64,000 nucleotides of DNA from Candidatus Koribacter versatilis Ellin345 (GTDB lineage Bacteria > Acidobacteriota > Terriglobia > Terriglobales > Acidobacteriaceae). A program made the position numbers and the translations under genes. The stretch covers positions 3,100,001 through 3,164,000 of the forward strand of contig NC_008009.1 in the NCBI RefSeq assembly GCF_000014005.1, in the 5' to 3' direction. The notes beneath the pieces were generated by a model that had not been told where the DNA came from, did no database searches, and saw nothing but the letters and a program-made list of their open reading frames with translations. Of the stretch, positions 44,551 to 54,700 are shown in pieces; the stretch's first letter is position 1; every line of letters starts with the position of its first letter.

Positions 44551-47325
44551 TTGACACTCCTTCGCTGTGCTCTCATACTTTTCTCGTTTCTCACTTCTCT
44601 CCACGCCATCACCAACGCCCCCGCGATTCTCACCAGCCCCACTCCGGGCAGCACTCTCTCCGGCACCAGTGCGACTTTCGTTTGGACCACTGGAACCGGC
44701 GTCACTGAATACTCGCTCTACATCGGCACCACCCCGCACGCGCACGACATTGCCTTCTTCAACCCGAAGTCCGCAAACTCGTACTCCGCGTCCAATCTCC
44801 CCTCGCACGGCGGCACGTTCTACGTCGATCTTTTCTCGCGCATCAGCAACACCTGGCAACGGCAGTCGTACACCTTCATCGCCACCGGCACCGCTGTATC
44901 CGCCACGATGAGTGCGCCAGCCACTGGCGCGACACTCGCAGGATCCGCGCAAACCTTCACGTGGTCCAGCGGCAGCGGCGTCACCAGCTACAGCCTCTAC
45001 ATCGGAACCACCCACGGCGCGCACGATCTCTACTTCAAGAACACCACCGCGACATCGGCGAGCGTCACCGGCCTGCCCATGGATGGTCGCCCGGTCTACG
45101 TCACGCTCTATTCGCTCATCGCGGGGGTGTGGCAGTACCACGCCTACACGTTTATCGCGTGGGCACCCGGCCTCACCAGCCCGAAGCCCGGCAGCAAGTT
45201 GGACAGCACGAGCACAACTTTCACTTGGAATCTCGGTACCGGAATCACCGACTATTCGCTCTACGTCGGCACCACGCCGCACAAGCACAACCTCGAATTC
45301 TTCACCACGAGATCGGCGAGTTCTCACACCGTCTCCGGTCTCCCGTCGAACGGCGGGACCTTCTACGTGGATTACTTCACCCGCAAAAACGGCGTTTGGA
45401 ATCGGACATCGTACCAATACATCGCCAGCGGCACCCCCGGTGCTGCCACCATCCTGACGCCCACTCCCGCCTCAACTCTCGGCGGCACTTCGCAAACTTT
45501 TACCTGGAGCGCAGGCACGGGGGTCACGGAGTACTCGCTCTACGTCGGCACCGCTCCGCGCACTCACGATCTCTACTTCGTCAACACGACCACCGGAAAC
45601 TCGGCAACCGTCACCGGCCTGCCCAACGACGCCAGCACGCTCTACGTCACTCTCTATTCGCTTGTCGATGGTGTCTGGCGAGCCAACGCATATACCTACA
45701 CCGCGTGGTCGCTCACTGTTAAGTCCATCGAGGTAACCGGGCTCAGCTCCGAAGTCGCCATGGACGGCACTTTACAACTGACGGCCACTGCAACGTATTC
45801 AGACGGCAGCACCAAGAACATCACCGACACCGCATGGTGGAGTTCTACTGGCGAGGAATTTGCCACCGTCTTGAACGGTGGCCCAAACTCCGGTCTTGTA
45901 ACGGGAATTTACCTCGGTGCCGCAAACATTCACGCCTCAGTCGGCGCTGTTGCTAGCCCCTCGTTCACGGTTACCGTCACTGGCGATCTGCCCGGGCAGT
46001 GGACGTGGATCACTGGCAGCAATGAAAAAGATCGGCCTGGCGTTTACGGAACTCTCGGCGTCGCTTCCGCCGGCAACTCTCCGGGGGCTCGACAGGGCGC
46101 CGGCATGTGGAGAGACAAGTTCGGCAAGCTCTGGATATTCGGAGGGTGGGGCACAGGCGAAATCCTCGACATCTTTCTGATCAACGACCTTTGGTCATTC
46201 GATCCGGCCACCAAGTTGTGGACCTGGATGAGTGGCAGCAAATCCGTCAACCATCTGGGTATCTACGGAACCAAGGGTGTGCCCGCCACTGAGAACACTC
46301 CCGGCTCCCGCACCCAACCGGTTACCTGGACCGACGACAAGGGGAACTTGTGGCTCTTTGGCGGAACAGGGAATGACAGCCATGGGGGCGCTACCCTCAA
46401 CGATCTCTGGAAATACGACCCAGCAACCCATCAATGGACGTGGATGAGCGGCAGCAGTGACGGCAATCAGCCCGGTGTTTATGGTACGAAGGGCGTGCCC
46501 GCCGCCGCGAACCATCCCGGCGCTCGCTTGCTCTCCGCCGGTTGGACCGACTCAGGTGGCAAGCTCTGGCTCTTCGGCGGATTCAGCTTCGCCGACGGAA
46601 AACTCAACGATCTCTGGATGTTCGACCCTACGACCACGCAGTGGACGTGGGTCAGTGGCAGCAGCGGGGTCAACGACCCTGGCGTATATGGCACCCTTGG
46701 TGTTCCTGACGCGGCGAATGTTCCACCAGCTAGGGCTGCGTTCCCCGGTTGGATCGACAACGCGGGACGATTCTGGATCTTCGGCGGTATGACCCAATCC
46801 GGCCAGTCCGACATCTACATCAATGACCTCTGGCGTTTCGACCCCAGCACGAAAATGTGGACGTGGATGAGCGGAGGCAACTCTCAAGTCGCAGGTATTT
46901 ACGGCACCTTGGGAATCCCTGATGCCGCCAACGTTCCAGGCGCGCGCGCTTATGACGTCGGCTGGACCGATAAGAATGGGAAACTCTGGCTCTTCGGCGG
47001 AAGCGGCGTCGACTCCACCGGGAGTTCGGCCTTCCTCGATGACCTCTGGCAATGGGATCCTGCAACCAGCAAATGGACGTGGATGAGCGGATGGAAGACG
47101 ATTCGTCATCCCGGCGTATGGGGAACTAAAGGCGTGACTGCCCCTACGAACGTCCCTGACACACGCAGTGGGGCATCCGGAGTCGCCGACGCAACCGGAA
47201 AACTCTGGCTCTTCGGCGGGTGGGGCTGGGATTTCGAAATGGACATGACGCCGGGACAACACAACGACCTGTGGAACTATCAACTAATTCCACCATCCAT
47301 GCCTGAGCATCAGACCGAGCATTAG
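44551..47325 (+). CDS. Secreted protein with FN3-like, BIG2 and Kelch repeats
   Basis: Starting at TTG 44551, 5 nt after GGAGG, the product has 924 residues and a signal peptide ending SLHA. Residues about 25-385 are four tandem beta-sandwich repeats of about 90 residues, each with TGVTEYSLYIGTTPHAHDLY-like text. A BIG2-type Ig domain follows (about 390-480). The rest is about six Kelch-like blades with the repeated motifs WTWMSGS, PGVYGTKGVP and GKLWLFGG. It is probably a cell-surface or secreted adhesin or polymer-binding protein. The internal repeats are also similar at the DNA level, suggesting recent duplication. An ATG at 44494 is an alternative start. Confidence 0.85.
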   Translation: MTLLRCALILFSFLTSLHAITNAPAILTSPTPGSTLSGTSATFVWTTGTGVTEYSLYIGTTPHAHDIAFFNPKSANSYSASNLPSHGGTFYVDLFSRISNTWQRQSYTFIATGTAVSATMSAPATGATLAGSAQTFTWSSGSGVTSYSLYIGTTHGAHDLYFKNTTATSASVTGLPMDGRPVYVTLYSLIAGVWQYHAYTFIAWAPGLTSPKPGSKLDSTSTTFTWNLGTGITDYSLYVGTTPHKHNLEFFTTRSASSHTVSGLPSNGGTFYVDYFTRKNGVWNRTSYQYIASGTPGAATILTPTPASTLGGTSQTFTWSAGTGVTEYSLYVGTAPRTHDLYFVNTTTGNSATVTGLPNDASTLYVTLYSLVDGVWRANAYTYTAWSLTVKSIEVTGLSSEVAMDGTLQLTATATYSDGSTKNITDTAWWSSTGEEFATVLNGGPNSGLVTGIYLGAANIHASVGAVASPSFTVTVTGDLPGQWTWITGSNEKDRPGVYGTLGVASAGNSPGARQGAGMWRDKFGKLWIFGGWGTGEILDIFLINDLWSFDPATKLWTWMSGSKSVNHLGIYGTKGVPATENTPGSRTQPVTWTDDKGNLWLFGGTGNDSHGGATLNDLWKYDPATHQWTWMSGSSDGNQPGVYGTKGVPAAANHPGARLLSAGWTDSGGKLWLFGGFSFADGKLNDLWMFDPTTTQWTWVSGSSGVNDPGVYGTLGVPDAANVPPARAAFPGWIDNAGRFWIFGGMTQSGQSDIYINDLWRFDPSTKMWTWMSGGNSQVAGIYGTLGIPDAANVPGARAYDVGWTDKNGKLWLFGGSGVDSTGSSAFLDDLWQWDPATSKWTWMSGWKTIRHPGVWGTKGVTAPTNVPDTRSGASGVADATGKLWLFGGWGWDFEMDMTPGQHNDLWNYQLIPPSMPEHQTEH

Positions 47326-47346
47326 CCCGGGGCAAAAACACCGGGT

Positions 47347-47387
47347 GCCCCCATTTCTCGCGTTTTTCGAGAAGTGGGGCTTTTATT
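47347..47387. terminator. Bidirectional terminator between Kelch and DinB genes
   Basis: A long stem pairs GCCCCCATTTCTCG with CGAGAAGTGGGGC around CGTTTTT and is followed by TTTTATTT. It serves convergent genes; the DinB stop codon lies inside the T-run. A second similar hairpin is at 47999-48033, so it is also a dispersed repeat. Confidence 0.75.
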
Positions 47388-47940
47388 TCGCCGCCGGTCG
47401 ACTCGCCGGCGGCACAATCCCATTCATCCGCAAATACTCGACGAGTTGCCCGTAGTGATCCGCCAGATGCCACACGGCCAAATACGTCATCCCGAGTCGC
47501 GAATTCGGCCCGCCGTAAGGCCCATCGATGGGCTCCATCATGTTCTTCTCGGTCGTCGCGTTGATCTCGTCGTTCAACATCGCGAACGAATCCCGCAGAT
47601 ACTTCATGATCTCCGCTTTCGACTTCGCCGGATTCGGGCCGCCCTTCTCGCAACCCTCCGGAGGCGTCGCCCCGCGCATCTCTTTCGCGAAGGCAACATT
47701 CGCGCAAGCCACGTGCTTCACCTGCTCCGCGAACGTCCGCACATCTTTGAACCCCGCACCCGTTGGCTTGAAGTTCCACTTCGCCTCCGGCATAGCATCG
47801 GCAAGACTAACGAAATCCCGTTCCTCGTCTGCCCACATGGAGTTAATCGATTCCGCAACCGTCGCCGGACGCTTCTCCCCTTGCGCCGCGCAAACCACCG
47901 CCATCGCGAGCCAAACCACAACTCCACACGCGATCTTCAT
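47383..47940 (-). CDS. Secreted DinB-like protein
   Basis: The 185-residue product starts at ATG 47940 with a signal peptide (MKIACGVVVWLAMAVVCAAQ). The mature domain has the four-helix DinB/YfiT-like pattern, with HVACANVAFAKEM and YLAVWHLADHYGQLVEYLRM supplying His residues at metal-ligand positions. DinB-like proteins are probably thiol- or metal-dependent transferases; the function here is unknown. Export of such a domain is common in Acidobacteriota. Confidence 0.82.
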   Translation of the reverse strand: MKIACGVVVWLAMAVVCAAQGEKRPATVAESINSMWADEERDFVSLADAMPEAKWNFKPTGAGFKDVRTFAEQVKHVACANVAFAKEMRGATPPEGCEKGGPNPAKSKAEIMKYLRDSFAMLNDEINATTEKNMMEPIDGPYGGPNSRLGMTYLAVWHLADHYGQLVEYLRMNGIVPPASRPAAK

Positions 47941-47965
47941 CCCACTTCTCCCCACATCATCAGGT

Positions 47966-48290
47966 AGATCATCGGGTGGATCATCGGGTGGATCATCGGG
48001 TGCCCCGCGTCTCGCGGTTTTCGAGACGTGGGATTCACGAATCTCGCCCCCCCATATAGCCGACCAACTTGGGATTTACGAATCTCGACCCCACACTAAA
48101 GCAAGGCCGAAGGCCGACCAACTTGGGATTCACGAATCTCGACCCCCGACATACAGCAAGGCCGGAGGCCGACCATGCTTCTAAGCACGACGCGACAGCG
48201 TCGTGAAAGCGTCCGGAATATTCTCCAAGCCTCTTCAGAGGCGGCGCGGCCGTTGCTCGCGATGCGCCAGCTTCGCGAGACAACGCGAGA
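47966..48290. repeat. Composite repeat region before the symporter gene
   Basis: Four elements lie here without a gene. GGATCATCGGGT repeats three times at about 47966-48001. A hairpin related to 47347-47387 follows. A 54-bp tandem repeat (units starting ACTTGGG at 48067 and 48121) comes next. A structured element at 48177-48290 includes the palindromes GCCTCTTCAGAGGC (48229-48242) and CTCGCGA...TCGCGAG; it matches 60005-60172. Confidence 0.75.
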
Positions 48291-48304
48291 CAGCGGGAAG
48301 GAAA

Positions 48305-50104
48305 TTAGCTACTCAGCGTATCCCACCCTCTTCGGTTCAAATCCCAGAACAAGAACCACAAGCAGAACGCCGCAATCGCCAGCAGCACAAACCCTTGCCA
48401 CACCGGCCCGAAGATCAATCGCCCAATCCCAAACAGCGAGCAATAGATCATGCCGCAACCCATCACCCAATCCACGGCCGACCACAGCAGGCTCTGCTTC
48501 GAGGTTTCACCCTCGAGTTCCGCAATTCGCCGCCACCCAAATGCGGAGGGCTGCACCTTGCGATAGAACTCGCGTAGCTTCGCTTCCGGCTCCGGCTTCG
48601 TTAGGAAGGTCACTACCAGCCAGCTGATTGTCGTAATCCCGGTCGTCAGCAGCATTACCCACGCAAATCCATGCGGGGTGCTGCTGTCGAGCGGACCCGG
48701 ATCAAGCTTCGGATCGAAGCGCCGGAAGATCTCCACCACGCCGGTCGCGAACCGCGATTGCAGGAACAGCGACGAAGTTGCCGCCGCCGTCATTGCCCCC
48801 ACTTCGCTCCACGCGTTGATGCGCCACCAGAACCAGCGCAGCATGAACACCAGTCCCGCGCCTGCGCCTATCGAGATCAAAAACTTCCACGCGCCCTCAA
48901 TCGAATGCATGTAGTACGTTGCCACCGCCGAGAGCACGGTCACGAAGACCGTCGCCAGTCTCGACGCCACCACGTAATGCTTCTCACTCTCGCTTGGCTT
49001 CATGAAACGCCGATAGAAGTCGTTGATCAAGTACGACGCGCCAAGGTTTATGTGCGTGCCGATCGTGGACATATACGCCGCCGCAAATCCTGCCAGCATC
49101 AGCCCGCGCAGGCTAGGCGGCAAATACGCGATCATCACCTTGATGTATCCGGTCTCGGGATCTTTCAACCCCGGGAACATCACCACCGCCACCAACGCCG
49201 CCAGAATCCACGGCCACGGACGCAATGCGTAATGCGCGAAGTTGAACCACAACGTTGCGCCCAGCGAGTTCTTCTCGTCCTTCGCGGAGAAAATTCGTTG
49301 CGCGATATATCCGCCGCCGCCCGGCTCTGCCCCCGGATACCAGCTCGCCCACCAGTTAATACTGAGATAGACGAGGAACATCACCATCCATCCCGACGTC
49401 CAATCCGGCACAAATGCCAGGTACGAGGTCCCAATCGTCGGATGCTGCGTCGCCAGCGCCGTCTTGATCGCTCCAATGCCGCCAATCGCCTTCACCGCGA
49501 AAACGGCGAGCGCAATCACCATGCTCATCTTCAGAATGAACTGCAGCAGGTCCGTCCACAGCACCGCCCACAATCCCGAGATCGCCGCATACAGCAGCGT
49601 CATCGCCAGGCAGAACATCACCGCGTTCATCTTGTGGATGCCCAGCGTGAGTTCCAGCACCTTCGCCATCGCCAGGTTCACCCAACCCATGATGATCGTG
49701 TTCACCGGCAACGCGAGATACAGCGCGCGGAACCCGCGCAGGAACGCTGCGGGCTTCCCTGCATAGCGAAGCTCGGCAAACTCCATGTCGGTGAGCACGC
49801 CCGAGCGCCGCCACAATCGCGCGAAGAAGAAGACCGTCAGCATCCCGCTCAGCGCCAGGTTCCACCACAGCCAGTTGCCGGCGATGCCGTACTTGAAGAT
49901 CATCCCCGTCACCACCAGCGGGGTATCGGCGCCAAACGTCGTCGCCACCATCGAAGTTCCTGCCAGCCACCACGACACCTCGCGTCCCGAGATAAAGAAT
50001 TCATCCACGGAACTGCCGGCTTTGCGGGCGTAGTAGAACCCGATCAGGAGATTGACGCTGAAATAAGCGACAATGACGATCCAATCAATGAGCGTAAGTT
50101 GCAT
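48305..50104 (-). CDS. Sodium:solute symporter family transporter
   Basis: The 599-residue inner-membrane protein has about 13-14 helices and the SSS family pattern (LIDWIVIVAYFSVNLLIGFY, FISGREVSWWLAGTSMVATT, TFGADTPLVVTGMIFKYG). It imports a solute with sodium. The SSS family covers sugars, amino acids, acetate and urea; the substrate cannot be told from sequence alone. It is divergent from the Rieske gene, and the 370-bp gap is filled with repeats. Confidence 0.88.
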   Translation of the reverse strand: MQLTLIDWIVIVAYFSVNLLIGFYYARKAGSSVDEFFISGREVSWWLAGTSMVATTFGADTPLVVTGMIFKYGIAGNWLWWNLALSGMLTVFFFARLWRRSGVLTDMEFAELRYAGKPAAFLRGFRALYLALPVNTIIMGWVNLAMAKVLELTLGIHKMNAVMFCLAMTLLYAAISGLWAVLWTDLLQFILKMSMVIALAVFAVKAIGGIGAIKTALATQHPTIGTSYLAFVPDWTSGWMVMFLVYLSINWWASWYPGAEPGGGGYIAQRIFSAKDEKNSLGATLWFNFAHYALRPWPWILAALVAVVMFPGLKDPETGYIKVMIAYLPPSLRGLMLAGFAAAYMSTIGTHINLGASYLINDFYRRFMKPSESEKHYVVASRLATVFVTVLSAVATYYMHSIEGAWKFLISIGAGAGLVFMLRWFWWRINAWSEVGAMTAAATSSLFLQSRFATGVVEIFRRFDPKLDPGPLDSSTPHGFAWVMLLTTGITTISWLVVTFLTKPEPEAKLREFYRKVQPSAFGWRRIAELEGETSKQSLLWSAVDWVMGCGMIYCSLFGIGRLIFGPVWQGFVLLAIAAFCLWFLFWDLNRRGWDTLSS

Positions 50105-50185
50105 CTGCGCGATGGCCTCAGGGAGCTATATAGCTCTTTCGTATTTATAAAGGAACAAAGAACAAACACAAAGCACAATCTGCGC

Positions 50186-50415
50186 CCCTGTCATCCTGAA
50201 CGGGGAAACGCCCCTCTCTGTCATCCTGAGCGGAGCGACCGAAGGCCGCGAAGTCGAAGGACCCCTGTCCTCACCAACAATGCCTCCCCGTCCTCACCAA
50301 CAATGCCTCCCCGCAGCAACACCCTGACAACTCCACAACACCCGCCTTGTATCAGGGCAGCGCTTCAGCGCTGCCGAAACCCGCCGCTCGAAACCCTGGG
50401 CTTTAGCCCCTGTGA
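50186..50415. repeat. Repeat cluster: GTCATCC copies, tandem 23-mer, REP-like module
   Basis: Two GTCATCCTGA copies occur at 50189 and 50220, the second ending GTCGAAGGACCCCTG. A 23-bp unit (TCCTCACCAACAATGCCTCC, then CCG) repeats twice at about 50269-50314. A REP-like module with changed stem bases, GGCAGCGC-TTCA-GCGCTGCC, lies at 50353-50372 and is followed by GGGCTTTAGCCCC. The T-to-G and A-to-C changes in the stem are compensatory. Confidence 0.78.
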
Positions 50416-50477
50416 CGGCAATTCCCGGACATCCTACGCCCCAAACTCGCAATCCATCTAAAGGATTCGGAGGCCCC

Positions 50478-51290
50478 ATGCGTTCGCGCGCCCACATTTC
50501 GTCGCACCCCATCCATCCCATGCTCGTGTCGCTTCCCATCGGCCTCTGGATCGGCGCCTTCGTCTTCAGCCTCATCGGATATCTCACCGACCGTTCCCTG
50601 CTCAACGCGGCCGGCTTCTACACTCTCATCGCCGGATGTGTCGGCGCAGCGCTTGCCGCTGTTCCCGGTGTCATCGATCTCTTTACTGTCGTTCCCGATC
50701 GCTCCAGCGCGCGCAGCCGCGGATACATTCACGGCTCCGTCAACATCGTTGCCCTCTTCCTGTTCCTCTACGCCGCAGCACGCCAGGGCAGTCCTTTCGA
50801 CGCCCCCGATCAAACGGTTCTCATCGTCGAATTTCTCGGCATCTGCTGCATTGGCTATTCCGGATGGCTCGGCGGCACGCTCGCCTATCGCAATCAAATT
50901 GGCGTCGAACACCTCTACGCGAATGCCGGCAAATTGAAAGAACGTACCGTTGACGGTTTCGAGCGTCCAGTCTGCAATCAATCCGAACTCGCGGATGGCC
51001 AGGCCATGCTGGTGCACATCGGTGGTGAACGCATCGCCGTTGCGCGTTGCTCCGAAGGCATCTTTGCTTTCAGCGATCGCTGCACTCACAAAGGCGGCCC
51101 GCTCTCCGACGGCGCCATCGTCGGCTGCGCCGTGCAATGTCCGTGGCATGGATCGCAATTTGATATTCGTAACGGCCGCGTAATCGCGGGCCCAGCCGAA
51201 GACCATCTCAAGACTTACGCCATCGAAATCACTGCCGGCGAAGTTTACATTCGACGCCAGCCCAGTATTCCCGATCGCAAAGCCGCGTAG
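50478..51290 (+). CDS. DUF2231 membrane domain fused to a Rieske 2Fe-2S domain
   Basis: The 270-residue protein has four transmembrane helices in residues 10-140 (DUF2231: HPIHPMLVSLPIGLWIGAFV) and a C-terminal Rieske domain in about 165-260. The cluster ligands are in RCTHKGG and CPWHGSQF, and the domain resembles bacterial Rieske ferredoxins. It would transfer electrons at the membrane, probably from a cytoplasmic donor to an oxygenase or quinone. The start is ATG 50478 with GGAGG 4 nt upstream. No oxygenase is adjacent. Confidence 0.9.
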   Translation: MRSRAHISSHPIHPMLVSLPIGLWIGAFVFSLIGYLTDRSLLNAAGFYTLIAGCVGAALAAVPGVIDLFTVVPDRSSARSRGYIHGSVNIVALFLFLYAAARQGSPFDAPDQTVLIVEFLGICCIGYSGWLGGTLAYRNQIGVEHLYANAGKLKERTVDGFERPVCNQSELADGQAMLVHIGGERIAVARCSEGIFAFSDRCTHKGGPLSDGAIVGCAVQCPWHGSQFDIRNGRVIAGPAEDHLKTYAIEITAGEVYIRRQPSIPDRKAA

Positions 51291-51703
51291 CGAGAACTCT
51301 GCTTTGTGTTGAATCGTCAGCGCAAGTGCGCTTTACGTAATATTCAGTAACTCCGCATAGAATGCGGCCCCACGCATCGTCACGTTATGTATTTCCAAAT
51401 TCCAAGTTCACCATCCTCCGCGATTACGTAGTTACACACTCCGTTCACTTCCGGACATTCAGCCCATTTTCTCCACCTGATCGCTTCCCACATCTGGCAC
51501 GTCGGTTCCAATTTCACCACTTCCCTCCGACACCTCTCCCCACTCCGTGCCAACTTCGCCCACACGTGCCACTCCGCAGCCAATCCCAAATTTAGAAGCG
51601 TCGTCCCACGATATTCAAGTTTAAGCCCTGAATCCGCGCCTCTCCGAATGGCCACCGCCTTGCTCCTCCCTATCGGTTCTCCTCCTGCCAGGAGAACAAT
51701 TCT
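51291..51703 (+). promoter_or_regulatory. 413-bp C-rich, G-poor leader of the first giant receptor gene
   Basis: No gene is recognised. In 51421-51600 C is about 41% and G about 14%, far from the balance in nearby genes. A reading frame at 51362-51595 is open but is explained by this bias. A C-rich, G-poor, unstructured leader is the kind of RNA bound by Rho factor. A ribosome binding site (GGAG) lies at 51691-51694. Confidence 0.45.
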
Positions 51704-54700
51704 TTGAAAGGTCGTCCTGCACGCATGAAGTTAAAGTTCTGGGCCCTTGCTTTCCCGCTTCTTCTCTTACTAACTTCATTTTCTGTCGCGCAAAACGTCG
51801 TCACTGGCGACGTCTCTGGTACCGTCACTGATCCGTCCGGCGCCGTAGTGCCCAACTCCAAAGTCGAGCTAAAGAGTTCTGAAACCGGCTTCGACAAAGT
51901 TGTCACCACCAGCAATGCCGGAGATTTCCGCTTCTCTCTCCTGAAGCCCGGTCCTTACACCATCACCATCAGCAACTCGTCATTCACCACGGTCACGCGA
52001 CATCTCACCGTGAATCTCGGACAAATCACCAACGCCTCGACTGCCCTCAGTGTCGGCGCCAGCACCACCACGGTCGAAGTCAGTGGTGAAGCTCCTCTCC
52101 TGCAGACGGAAAACGGCAACATCGCGACGACCTTCGACAGCCGTGCCGTTGCGCAGCTTCCCAATCCCGGCGGCGACATCACCTACTATGCGCAGACAGC
52201 CCCCGGTATCGCGATGAACACCAGCGGTGGCGGCTACGGAAACTTCTCCGCCTTCGGTCTCCCCGCCACGTCGAATCTCTTCACCGAAAACGGTAACGAC
52301 GAAAACGATCCCTTCCTCAACCTCAACAATTCCGGCTCTTCGAACCTTCTTCTCGGAAAGAATGAGATCCAGGAAGTCGCCGTCGTCACCAACGGCTACA
52401 CCGGCCAGTACGGACGCATGGCCGGAGCCAACGTGAACTACACCACCAAGAGCGGCACCAACCAGTACCACGGCTCAGCCACGTACGATTGGAATGGCGG
52501 CGTGATGAACGCCAACGAGTGGTTCAACAAGGGCCAGGGCAATCCGCGGCCATTCGCCAACAGCAATCAGTGGGGCGCAGATTTCGGCGGTCCCATCGTG
52601 AAGAACAAAACGTTCTTCTACGTCGATACCGAAGGCATCCGCTACATTCTGCCGTCCACGCAGAATATCTATATGCCGACGCCGGCTTTCGCCACCTCCG
52701 TGCTTGCAAACATCGGCGCGAACTCGCCGAGTCAGCTTCCCTTCTATCAGCAGATGATGGGTCTCTATCAAAGCTCCGCGCCTTACGGTCAGATGAAGCC
52801 CTTCAACGCTTCACCCGCATCTGCCACCGATAACACTGGCGGTTGCGGCGACATCTCCGCCTCCACCGGCTTCGGCGCCGGCAATCCTTGCGTCGGATAC
52901 TTCCTCGCCTCCGGCAAGAACCTCAACAAAGAGTGGCTGCTCACCGCGCGTGTGGACCAGAACATCGGAACGAAAGATGTTCTCTTCGGCCGCTTCAAGA
53001 TGGACCGCGGCACTCAGCCCACTTCCACCGACATCATCAACAACGATCTCTTCGGATCGCACAGTGTGCAGCCTTCCTACGAAGGTCAGTTGAACGAGAC
53101 CCACACCTTCAGCCCGAACATGGTCAACAGCCTCATCCTCAGCGGACAGTGGTACTCCGCCATCTTCGTCCGCAACAGCGGCGAACCCGCTGGACTCGCG
53201 GCGTTACCGTACAGCTCCGTGCTCTTCGGCGCCAACCCGCTGTCCACGCTCGGTGGCACCAGCACGCCCGATTACTTTTTCCCGCAAGGTCGTAACGTCA
53301 CGCAGTACCAGATAACTGACGATCTCTCCTACACCAAGGGCAGGCACGAACTCAAAGTCGGCGCGAACGTCCGTCGTAACGACATCTCGAATTACGACGT
53401 GCAGACACTGACCAGCGGCTTCCTGAATTTCGGCAGCATGGCCGACTTCTATAACGGCGCCGTCAACATCAACAATGGCGATTACTTCTACCAGGCGTTC
53501 TCGAATGCCAATCGTGTTCCACTCGCCATCTACAGCCTCGGCGTCTACGCGCAAGACACCTGGAAAGTGAAGCCCAACCTCACGCTCACCCTCGCAATCC
53601 GCGCCGATCGCAATTCCAACGCGGTCTGCCAAACCGATTGCTACGCCAACCTCGCCGCGCCCTTCGACAGCCTCTCGCACGACTCGACCATCCCTTACAA
53701 CCAGGCCATCAACACCGGCTTGCATCGTCCGTTCTACGACATCGAAGCCGCTGCCATTCAACCGCGTTTCGGCTTCTCCTATAACCCGAGCTTCGCGCAC
53801 AACACCGTGCTGCGCGGTGGTATCGGACTCTTCTCCGATCTCTATCCCGGCGTGCTCCTCGACAACATCATTCAGAACCCGCCGAACTACAACAGCTTCT
53901 TAACCTACGGCATGGGCTCCGGCGTCACCGCAGCTCCGGGTTTGGCCACCAGCGCCTCTTCGCTCGCGGCGCAATCCAACTCGTCGTTCCTCACCGGTTT
54001 CGCCAACGGCGCAACCTTGGCCGACATCACCGCGACGAACCGGTTCTTCACACCGCCCAATGTCTTCTCACCAGCCGGCACCATTCACAACCCGAAATAC
54101 ATTGAGTGGAACTTCCAGATCCAGCAGGAGATCGGTGCGTCGAACGTGCTGTCGCTCAACTACGTCGGCAATCACGGATACGACCTGCTCATCAACAACC
54201 CGGGGTTGAACATCAACAACGCCGGACTCGCGCTCGCAAATGTTCCAGATGTTTCACCCGACATTCGCTTCGGCACCGTCACCGGCCTCGCCAGCGACGG
54301 CATCTCCAACTACAACGGACTCGTCACCAGCTTCTCGCACCGCTTCTCGCGCGGATTCCAGGCGCAAGTGAACTACACCTGGAGCCACGCTCTCGACGAG
54401 CTCACCTCGCTGCCGGCCACTCCGTATAACTACGGCGAAGCCGCCAGCATCACCACGCAGTTGGATCCCAATTGTCTGCGCTGCCTCAACTACGCCAGCT
54501 CCGACGCTGACGTTCGCCACAACCTCACCTTCAATTATGTTTGGGATCTTCCTTTCAAATTCGGGAACAGATTCGTCAACCAGGTCCTCGGCGGATGGCA
54601 GTTTGCCCAGACCCTCTTCCTTCGCAGCGGCACGCCCTACTCTGTCATTGACACAGCGGCGGCCAACCAACTCTCGGGATCGTTCAGCGGTGGCACGTTC

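Noticed and set aside
44425-45417. Long N-terminal extension of mtgA on the minus strand
   Set aside because: It is antisense to the Kelch-repeat gene and of unusual composition. A promoter-like hexamer and normal enzyme length support the start at 44424.
48328-48347. tRNA T-arm-like sequence GGTTCAAATCC
   Set aside because: It lies inside the symporter coding sequence, and no acceptor stem, anticodon arm or D-arm could be matched around it.
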